In this document: piece after piece, positions 5,678-10,366 of the stretch | Position numbering within the stretch: the first letter of the stretch is position 1 | How the letters are laid out: every line of letters begins with the position of its first letter | Assembly (NCBI GenBank): GCA_947446835.1 | Contig: CANFHS010000072.1 | Location: forward strand, 1-10,366 | Length of the DNA: 10,366 bases | Direction of reading: 5' to 3' | Origin: Bacteriovoracaceae bacterium | Lineage (GTDB): Bacteria > Bdellovibrionota > UBA1018 | Position numbers and translations under genes: made by a program | Notes under the pieces: model-generated | Told to the model about the DNA's origin: nothing | Database searches by the model: none | Seen by the model: only the letters and a program-made list of their open reading frames with translations

Positions 5678-7095
5678 TTCTTTTCTCCCAGCCGTTGGGC
5701 CAGTTCCGCGAACAAAGCCACCTGGCTCAGGCAGGCTTTCTTCAGGTCGCTCACGAGGACGCTTTCGTTCTCACCGTGGGCATTGGTGTAGGGATCTTCG
5801 ACTCCGACGAGCAATGCGGGAGCCCCGCCCAGCGCGTCGGCAAACGGTTTCACGAAGGGAATGGACCCGCCGCAGCCGATCAGGAGCGGCTCGCGGCCGT
5901 AGCCCCGCTTCATGGACTCGATGGCCGCCTCGAAGGCGGCACCCTTGGCCTCGGTCGCCCAGGGGCCGTTGGCCGCCTCGACCGTGAAGCTGACCTCGAG
6001 GCCCCAGGGCGCGACCCGCCGCAGGTGTTCCTGCAGCAGCTGCATCGTGCGCTCGGGGTCCATGTCGGCCACCAGGCGCACGGTGACCTTGGCCCAGGCG
6101 GTGTCATTGATGATGTTGCCGGCCTGGCTGCGCGAGGACGCCTGGATGGCATTCACGGTCAGGCTGGGAAACCGCCAGATCTGGGCCACCGGGTTGGGAC
6201 CTTCGCGCAGCAGGTGCGCGCAAGGCAGCATGCCCGACTGGGCCCGGAAATCGGCTTCGTTGAAGGGGATCTTGCGGATCTCGCGTTCCTCGTCGCCCGA
6301 CAGCGGCCGCACCTGCTCCCGGATGCCCGGCACCGCGATGCGCCCTTCGGCATCGACCAGCGTGGCCAGCATCTTGGACAGCGCCATGGCGGGATCCGGC
6401 ACCGGACCGCCCCACATTCCCGAGTGGACGGTCTTGGTCAGCGCGCGCACTTCCACTTCCAGGCCCACCAGCCCGCGCAGCGCGATGGTCAGGGCGGGAA
6501 CGCCGCAGTCGAAGTTCGTGGTGTCGGTCAGCACCATCACATCCGCATCGAGCAGCTCACGGTACTTTTCCAGGAAAAGGGGCAGGTGGTTGGAGCCGGT
6601 CTCCTCCTCACCTTCGATCACGACCTTCACGTTGACCGGAAGCTCGCCCGCGGTCTTGAGCCACGAGTCGATGGCCGCCAGGTGCACGATGACGCCCGTC
6701 TTGTCGTCGGCCGAGCCGCGGCCATACATGCGCTCGCCACCGGGGCCGTCCTTCAGGACCGGCTCGAACGGGGGCGTTTCCCAGAGCTCCTCGCGCCCCG
6801 GGGGCTGCACGTCGTGGTGCGCGTACAGCAGCAAGGTCGGAGCACCCGGAGCCCTGAGGCGCTCCCCATAAGCGTACGGGTGCGCGCCGGGCAGCTCGAT
6901 GATCCGGACATTGTCCAGGCCGCGGCGACCCATCAGCTCGCAGACGGCTTCGGCACTTCTCAGGACCTGCTCCGGCGGGAAGTTCGGGAAGCTGACGCTG
7001 GGGATCCGGACCAAGGCCTTGAGATCCTCCAGGTATTCCGGACGAAAGGCCTCCTGGCAATGACTCAGCGCGCGCTCAAGGGACGGGGCACTCAT
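5674..7095 (-). CDS. M20-family metallodipeptidase
   Basis: A 473-residue zinc peptidase of the M20 clan (carnosinase/PepV/DapE-like, closest in wording to the CNDP2 dipeptidase group), expected to cleave dipeptides or related amides in the cytosol. Metal and catalytic residues are all visible: H93 and D95 in YAHHDVQP, the bridging aspartate in GRGSADDK (D130/D131), catalytic base E164 and ligand E165 in EGEEETGS, D191 in LTDTTNF, and H440 in AHGENES. H224 (VHSGMWGG) lies in the lid/dimerisation domain, about 205-365, and is the transition-state histidine of the family. No signal peptide is seen. ATG 7095 has no clear Shine-Dalgarno, and a good promoter places the transcript start almost at the ATG. 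It is the first gene of a likely three-gene operon and its stop overlaps the SIS start by four bases. The antisense strand has a 477-codon open frame that I treat as a shadow. Confidence 0.92.
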   Translation of the reverse strand: MSAPSLERALSHCQEAFRPEYLEDLKALVRIPSVSFPNFPPEQVLRSAEAVCELMGRRGLDNVRIIELPGAHPYAYGERLRAPGAPTLLLYAHHDVQPPGREELWETPPFEPVLKDGPGGERMYGRGSADDKTGVIVHLAAIDSWLKTAGELPVNVKVVIEGEEETGSNHLPLFLEKYRELLDADVMVLTDTTNFDCGVPALTIALRGLVGLEVEVRALTKTVHSGMWGGPVPDPAMALSKMLATLVDAEGRIAVPGIREQVRPLSGDEEREIRKIPFNEADFRAQSGMLPCAHLLREGPNPVAQIWRFPSLTVNAIQASSRSQAGNIINDTAWAKVTVRLVADMDPERTMQLLQEHLRRVAPWGLEVSFTVEAANGPWATEAKGAAFEAAIESMKRGYGREPLLIGCGGSIPFVKPFADALGGAPALLVGVEDPYTNAHGENESVLVSDLKKACLSQVALFAELAQRLGEKK

Positions 7096-7103
7096 CCCAC
7101 GGG

Positions 7104-7131
7104 ATTAAAGGCTGGGGGCCTGTCTTGACAA
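7104..7131 (-). promoter_or_regulatory. Predicted promoter of the dipeptidase-SIS operon
   Basis: On the minus strand, TTGTCA (7131-7126, 5/6) and TTTAAT (7109-7104, 5/6) are separated by 16 nt. The -10 ends 8 nt before the ATG at 7095, so the start site falls within a couple of bases of the initiator codon. The same heptamer reads TTGACA on the plus strand (7125-7130), in position to serve as -35 for the divergent exonuclease. The plus-strand -10 17 nt on (CACTGT, 7148-7153) is poor, keeping only the A2 and T6 positions. Confidence 0.55.
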
Positions 7132-7163
7132 CAGAAAACCTGGAAAGCACTGTTCCACGGACC

Positions 7164-7820
7164 ATGGCAGCACCATCCGCAGGAACGTCCCGGGGGACCC
7201 GAATCAAGCTTTCCGCCTCGTACTGGAAACACAACTCGTGCGTGCCCTTTTCCGAGGACGTGGCGCCCTCCAGCCTTTTCCTGAAAAACCGGCATTTCCT
7301 GGTCCTGGATATCGAGACCCAACGCCTGGTGCAGGAAGTGGGCGGCTGGGACCACATCGAGAAGCTGGGCATCTCGGTGGCCTGCGCCTACGACTCCAAG
7401 ACCGACGAGTTCCTGGCCTTCCGCGAGGACGAGCTGCCCAAGCTCATCGCCCTGTGCGAGGAACGCCTGGTGGTGGGCTACAACATCCGCGGCTTCGACT
7501 TGCCGGTCATGGTTCCCTACGGCCTGAAGATCCATAAGCTCGACACCTTTGACATCATGTACGACCTGGAAGCCCTGACCCGGCAGCGCTACCTGAAGCT
7601 CGAGGCTGTGGCCCAGGGCACCCTCAATGCGGGCAAATCGGCAGACGGCTTGATGGCCGTCGAGTGGTGGAAAACCGGTCAGGTGCAGAAGATCATCGAC
7701 TACTGCCTGCAGGACGTGAAGGTCACCCGCGACGTCTTCAATTTCGGGCGGCAGAACGGCTTTGTGCGCATCCAGCGTTCGGAAGAAAACCGGATCGACG
7801 TTCCCGTCCAGTGGAACTGA
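7164..7820 (+). CDS. Stand-alone DEDD 3'-5' exonuclease (RNase H-like fold, YprB/MrfB-type)
   Basis: A 218-residue predicted 3'-5' exonuclease. The DEDD metal ligands are present: D49 and E51 in VLDIETQRL, D112 in NIRGFDLPV, and D184 in YCLQDVKVTRD. Y180, four residues before D184, suggests the DEDDy subtype. The run from LVLDIETQ through SADGLMAVEWWKTGQV to QDVKVTRD resembles the exonuclease domain found next to, or fused with, DUF1998-type helicases, and B. subtilis YprB (MrfB), which acts with helicase MrfA in repair of mitomycin damage. No helicase gene is present in this window. About 45 N-terminal residues precede the fold. The start is uncertain: ATG 7164 is chosen, but TTG 7125 would add 13 residues, and neither has a strong Shine-Dalgarno. 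It is divergent from the dipeptidase and followed by a hairpin terminator region. Confidence 0.82.
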   Translation: MAAPSAGTSRGTRIKLSASYWKHNSCVPFSEDVAPSSLFLKNRHFLVLDIETQRLVQEVGGWDHIEKLGISVACAYDSKTDEFLAFREDELPKLIALCEERLVVGYNIRGFDLPVMVPYGLKIHKLDTFDIMYDLEALTRQRYLKLEAVAQGTLNAGKSADGLMAVEWWKTGQVQKIIDYCLQDVKVTRDVFNFGRQNGFVRIQRSEENRIDVPVQWN

Positions 7821-7827
7821 CGCAAGG

Positions 7828-7844
7828 CGGCGTGACAGACGCCG
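7828..7844. promoter_or_regulatory. Small hairpin just after the exonuclease stop
   Basis: CGGCGT-5 nt-ACGCCG is a perfect 6-bp stem beginning 8 bases after the TGA. There is no T-run after it, so it may only protect the transcript 3' end or act with the next hairpin. Confidence 0.3.
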
Positions 7845-7885
7845 ATCCAACCGTCACACTTCAAGCATCCAGGGATTGGAGATTC

Positions 7886-7912
7886 GAACCCACGGAAGGG
7901 TTCCTTATTTCT
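7886..7912 (+). terminator. Probable intrinsic terminator between convergent genes
   Basis: GAACCC (7886-7891), a 6-nt loop and GGGTTC (7898-7903) form a perfect stem followed on the plus strand by the T-rich CTTATTTCT. It is placed 66 bp after the exonuclease stop. The hairpin is nested inside longer pairings: CAGGGA (7870-7875) with TCCCTG (7912-7917), or alternatively GGAGA (7878-7882) with TCTCC (7910-7914). The outer pairs would also fold in minus-strand transcripts arriving from the lipoprotein gene. The T-tract is interrupted, so efficiency is uncertain. Confidence 0.5.
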
Positions 7913-7920
7913 CCCTGAGT

Positions 7921-7953
7921 CAGGAAGTCAGCTGGAGGCAGGAACTCAGCTGG
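7921..7953. repeat. Imperfect 18-bp tandem duplication spanning the lipoprotein stop codon
   Basis: CAGGAAGTCAGCTGG (7921-7935) and CAGGAACTCAGCTGG (7939-7953) differ at one base of 15 and lie 18 bp apart. The period is a multiple of three, so both copies carry an in-frame AGC-TGA on the minus strand. The lipoprotein thus has a second stop codon six codons after the first. Confidence 0.75.
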
Positions 7954-8455
7954 CCAGAAACGTGGAGACTGCCTTGGAAACCGCCTGGGGCCAGCCTTGG
8001 TGGCTGCGGCAACCGTGCTTTTCGAGCACGCTGCCGTCCTGACGGATGAGGCGCACGCGCACCGGGTAGAGGCAGCCCGAGAAGCTCTGGGCGTCCGCCT
8101 GCATCTGGGTGGCCAGCTCACTGAACAGGGCCCGCGCCTTGGGCGTGGGCATTCCGGGCTCGGAGGCCAGGCCCCGGCCGGCGGTGGTGCCATCGGCAGG
8201 CGGGTGAGCCATGGCGCGAACCGCCGGCTGGCTGGTGACATGCGCCACCGCCGACTGGCGGGTGTCCACGCGAACCACCAGGCTGGCGGGCCCGGCCCAG
8301 CGGGCGTCGGGGCCGGCAAACTCGACGAATGCCTCCACGAACGGGCTCGAAACGGCTTCGACCGCCTTGAGCGCTTCCATGGACGAGGGATTCTGCAGGC
8401 TGGTGCAGCCTGCCAGCACGAAGAGCGAAACGATCCCGACGAGCTTCCTGGTCAT
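7946..8455 (-). CDS. Small lipoprotein of unknown function
   Basis: A 169-residue protein with a classic lipoprotein signal: a short basic N-terminus, a hydrophobic stretch and the lipobox LAGC, with lipidation at C17. It is probably anchored in the inner or outer membrane facing the periplasm. I do not recognise a domain in the mature part. A helical region (about 25-60) is followed by a low-complexity stretch near 80-105, then a C-terminal segment with two cysteines (C127 in SGCLYP and C149 in KHGCRS) that could form a disulphide. The start codon overlaps the stop of the upstream gene as TGATG (one shared base), so translation is probably coupled and the two products may work together. The downstream end has a duplicated stop codon. 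Confidence 0.8.
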   Translation of the reverse strand: MTRKLVGIVSLFVLAGCTSLQNPSSMEALKAVEAVSSPFVEAFVEFAGPDARWAGPASLVVRVDTRQSAVAHVTSQPAVRAMAHPPADGTTAGRGLASEPGMPTPKARALFSELATQMQADAQSFSGCLYPVRVRLIRQDGSVLEKHGCRSHQGWPQAVSKAVSTFLAS

Positions 8456-9399
8456 CAGAGGGCTCCTCCCGGAGTCTGGAGCGCCGCGACCGCGGGGCTC
8501 GGGTCCGCGCGGCGCGCGTTGAGCGGAAACGGAATCGAGTTCGCGCAGCCCAGGGCCGCGACATTGGCCTCACCCTGGAATGCGGGGATTTCGCAGCCGG
8601 GGCTGGCCACCTGGCGTGCCACGACGGTCGAAACGGCCCAGGCGGCTTCGCTGTACTGGCCAGCGCCGCAGCCCAGGGCGGACCCCAGCTTCAGGCACTG
8701 CAGCAGCGGATTCCAGGGACTCTCGACCTTTGCGGCGGCCAGTTCGCAGGGAGACCAGACCTGGGCAACCAGGCGGGCCAGCTCGAAGCGGGCGCGAGCA
8801 GGACGTTCCTTGAACAGCTTGGGGAACCCGGCGCCCAGGCGAACCAGGGGCTTGCCTTCCTGGTCACGGGTCAGGGTACCGATTCCACGCCAGGCCAGGT
8901 CCGGCTCCTCGAGCGTGGGCGGACGCTGGATGCGCAGCTCGCGAACCCGCACCTCCAGGGCTTCGCGGGTGGCATCCGTCATGTTCCACCGGTGGCGGAT
9001 CAGGAACTTGCCCAGATCGGCTTTGGCCGAACGGAAGGCTTTCATGATCTGGTCCCAGTCCGCGTGGCCGGGCGAAGGGTGCGACTCCCCTTTTCCGAAA
9101 TACTCGAACGATCCGCAGGTCTTGGCGCTGTCCGCGGGCCCGAAAGACACCAGGTTCTTTTCAATTTCCTGGCGACGCGCGGCCGCCAGCTTCTGGGCTT
9201 CGGCGTCCTCGTCCGACTCGGCCCGGGCGGCCGCAGGCTTGGAAGCCGAGGCCACTTTCCGACCCGGGATAGCCGTCCCGACCGCCACTGAAGAGCCTTT
9301 TCGGCCCTCCATCCACTTGAAGATCCCGACCGAAGCGCCCAGAACGAGCGGAAATACCATCAGGAATAGGACAGAAACCTTGCCGCGCATCCTGCGCAT
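8455..9399 (-). CDS. Secreted or membrane-anchored six-cysteine protein of unknown function
   Basis: A 314-residue protein that I cannot assign to a family. The N-terminus is basic (MRRMRGK) and followed by a hydrophobic helix (about 8-27), either a cleaved signal peptide or a signal anchor. An Ala/Lys/Glu-rich linker or short coiled coil (50-82) comes next. The remainder (about 90-314) contains six cysteines (C95, C218, C235, C244, C269, C285), most near small residues as in LGC, SPC and PGC contexts. An even number in an exported protein suggests three disulphides. ATG 9399 is supported by GAGGAG (9413-9408) 8 nt upstream. It is coupled to the downstream lipoprotein by TGATG and divergent from the nucleotidase gene. 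The pair is probably an envelope module, but its role is unknown. Confidence 0.75.
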   Translation of the reverse strand: MRRMRGKVSVLFLMVFPLVLGASVGIFKWMEGRKGSSVAVGTAIPGRKVASASKPAAARAESDEDAEAQKLAAARRQEIEKNLVSFGPADSAKTCGSFEYFGKGESHPSPGHADWDQIMKAFRSAKADLGKFLIRHRWNMTDATREALEVRVRELRIQRPPTLEEPDLAWRGIGTLTRDQEGKPLVRLGAGFPKLFKERPARARFELARLVAQVWSPCELAAAKVESPWNPLLQCLKLGSALGCGAGQYSEAAWAVSTVVARQVASPGCEIPAFQGEANVAALGCANSIPFPLNARRADPSPAVAALQTPGGAL

Positions 9400-9420
9400 A
9401 GACGAGTCTCCTCATCCAGA

Positions 9421-9426
9421 ATTTTA
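9421..9426 (-). promoter_or_regulatory. Candidate -10 element for the secreted protein-lipoprotein pair
   Basis: TAAAAT on the minus strand (9426-9421) matches the -10 consensus at five of six positions. It would give a leader of about 14 nt carrying the GAGGAG ribosome-binding site. The -35 position is a T-tract (TTTTTC, 9449-9444, at 17 nt) with poor consensus match, but the region upstream is AT-rich. Confidence 0.4.
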
Positions 9427-9441
9427 GGGCGACCCATCAAA

Positions 9442-9458
9442 AAGAAAAAGGTTTTCTT
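9442..9458. promoter_or_regulatory. AT-rich inverted repeat in the divergent intergenic region, possible operator
   Basis: AAGAAAA-AGG-TTTTCTT is a perfect 7-bp inverted repeat with a 3-bp centre in the 86-bp gap between the secreted-protein gene and the nucleotidase gene. It overlaps the -35 position of the minus-strand candidate promoter and lies 27 bp before the nucleotidase ATG. It stands out against the GC-rich surroundings and could bind a dimeric regulator or a bending protein. Confidence 0.4.
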
Positions 9459-9485
9459 GTTCCAACAGCATGGCATTGTGGGCAC

Positions 9486-10366
9486 ATGCGTCAAAAAACC
9501 CGCATTCAGTGGTCCTTCCTGGCTGTTTCCACCCTAATTCTCGGTGCCTGTTCCCACGCTTCGCGGTCTCCAGACCTTCCGGGGACGTCATCGGACGGAC
9601 GTTTTGAAACGGTCGTGATTGTAGGCACCAACGACATGCACGGCGCGCTGGCTCCCCAGAGCGTCAAGACGCGCGAGCCTGAAGGCGTGACGCCCATTCC
9701 CTATGAAAAGGGCGGCGCGGCCATCCTGGGCGCCCACCTCAAGGTGCTGCGCGAGGACTACGGAAACCGGCTCCTGATGCTCGACGGGGGCGACTGCTTC
9801 CAGGGCTCGCTGGAGTCGAACCTCCAGGAGGGCGCCCCGATGGTGAAGCTGCTGAACCACCTGGGCTTCCAGGCTTCGGCCGTGGGCAACCACGAGTTCG
9901 ACTTCGGCCCCGTCGGGCCCGAGGGCACTCCGGGCGACCCCGTGGGAGCGCTCAAGGCCCGCCTGGCCGAGTCGCATTACACCTGGCTTGCCGCCAACAT
10001 CATCGAAAAGGCCTCGGGCAAGATGCCGGCCTGGCCCAACTTCCTGCCGTCCCGCATGGTCCCCGTGGGCCGTCTCAAGGTGGGCGTGATCGGCCTGTCC
10101 ACCATCGAAACCCCGACCACCACCCGCCCGGACCATGTCGAGCACCTGGACTTCACGCCGCTCAAGGAAGCCACCCTGCGCGAGGCGCAGAGCCTGCGCA
10201 CCCAGGGCGCGGACCTGGTGGTCATCACGGCGCACGCGGGCCTGGTGTGCTCCCGCACCCACGAAAAACCCTACAAGGTGCTGCAGCCCGGCGATGAGCA
10301 GGGCGCCTGCGCCCCCGAAGGCGAGATCGTGCGCCTGCTGGAGAGCCTGCCCCAGGGCACCGTCGA
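9486..10366 (+). CDS. 5'-nucleotidase/metallophosphatase (UshA-like) lipoprotein, first 293 codons (3' end beyond the right edge)
   Basis: A calcineurin-type metallophosphoesterase expected to hydrolyse extracellular or periplasmic nucleotides or similar phosphoesters. The N-terminus is a lipoprotein signal with lipobox LGAC (C22), so the enzyme is lipid-anchored on the periplasmic or outer face. Motifs in order are TNDMHG (D50, H52), DGGDCFQGS (D103), GNHEFD (N135, H136) and VITAHAG (H250), the first four metal-site motifs of the family. The GHTH motif and the C-terminal 5'-nucleotidase domain would lie beyond base 10366. After GNHEFD comes a Gly/Pro-rich loop (141-152) before the helix that resumes the fold. 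ATG 9486 has only weak upstream complementarity (GTGGG); a CATTGT six bases before it may be a -10, which would make the message nearly leaderless. It is divergent from the secreted-protein gene. Confidence 0.9.
   Translation, partial: MRQKTRIQWSFLAVSTLILGACSHASRSPDLPGTSSDGRFETVVIVGTNDMHGALAPQSVKTREPEGVTPIPYEKGGAAILGAHLKVLREDYGNRLLMLDGGDCFQGSLESNLQEGAPMVKLLNHLGFQASAVGNHEFDFGPVGPEGTPGDPVGALKARLAESHYTWLAANIIEKASGKMPAWPNFLPSRMVPVGRLKVGVIGLSTIETPTTTRPDHVEHLDFTPLKEATLREAQSLRTQGADLVVITAHAGLVCSRTHEKPYKVLQPGDEQGACAPEGEIVRLLESLPQGTV

Noticed and set aside
5695..7128. A 477-codon open frame on the plus strand.
   Set aside because: It is exactly antisense to the M20 dipeptidase, whose catalytic residues are all present; long antisense frames are expected in GC-rich DNA. 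Its protein is rich in H, G, R, Q and D with no recognisable domain.
7881..7895. GATTCGAACCCACGG looks like the reverse complement of a tRNA T-arm (class II type).
   Set aside because: The flanking bases do not form a T-stem, acceptor stem or anticodon arm on the minus strand. The same bases pair better as a GAACCC/GGGTTC terminator hairpin. An old tRNA remnant or attachment site cannot be excluded but has no support.
7997..9427. A 476-codon plus-strand frame.
   Set aside because: It is antisense to the lipoprotein and secreted-protein genes, both of which have signal sequences and coupled start/stop positions; the secreted-protein gene also has a Shine-Dalgarno. It has no domain-like sequence.

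Overview
The window is GC-rich bacterial chromosome, densely packed and with strong G/C third-position bias. It carries eleven genes plus one more cut by the right edge; the first gene is also cut, by the left edge. Two lipobox proteins, a sec-type secreted protein and a UshA-like nucleotidase point to a diderm cell envelope. A fatty-acid 2-hydroxylase and a bacterial topoisomerase VI subunit fit a deltaproteobacterial-type lineage (Myxococcota or Bdellovibrionota are my guesses). There is no rRNA, tRNA or other marker to settle this. I see no mobile element, CRISPR array or RNA gene.

Layout. (1) 1-708, minus: N-terminal part of DNA topoisomerase VI subunit B, divergent from a non-haem bacterioferritin-like protein (822-1406, plus). 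(2) The ferritin gene runs tail to tail, with a 29-bp overlap, into a minus-strand pair: fatty-acid 2-hydroxylase (3103 down to 2444) followed by an AI-2E-family permease (2424 down to 1378). (3) Divergent from the hydroxylase, an RmuC-type DNA-recombination protein (3196-4341, plus) shares a CTAG stop tetramer with a small two-helix membrane protein. (4) That membrane protein ends a minus-strand operon: M20 dipeptidase (from 7095), SIS-domain sugar-phosphate protein (coupled by ATGA) and membrane protein. (5) Divergent from the dipeptidase is a stand-alone DEDD exonuclease (7164-7820). (6) After a hairpin-rich convergent spacer comes a coupled minus-strand pair: a six-cysteine secreted protein of unknown function and a small lipoprotein. 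(7) The right edge holds the first 293 codons of a 5'-nucleotidase/metallophosphatase lipoprotein.

How the genes relate. Three DNA-metabolism genes (Topo VI-B, RmuC, DEDD exonuclease) are scattered through the window but are not in one operon. The dipeptidase and SIS protein are translationally coupled and probably act on related small substrates such as peptide or amino-sugar conjugates. The hydroxylase and permease form a membrane-related pair. The 9.5-kb end looks envelope-directed.

The best regulatory signals are two divergent intergenic regions. The Topo VI-B promoter has a 17-bp inverted repeat filling its -35/-10 spacer. The dipeptidase promoter shares its -35 heptamer with an opposing -35-like element. 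In both cases the predicted start site falls at the ATG, which suggests leaderless mRNAs. I did not find a clearly new multi-gene system; the most unusual item is the bacterial Topo VI.
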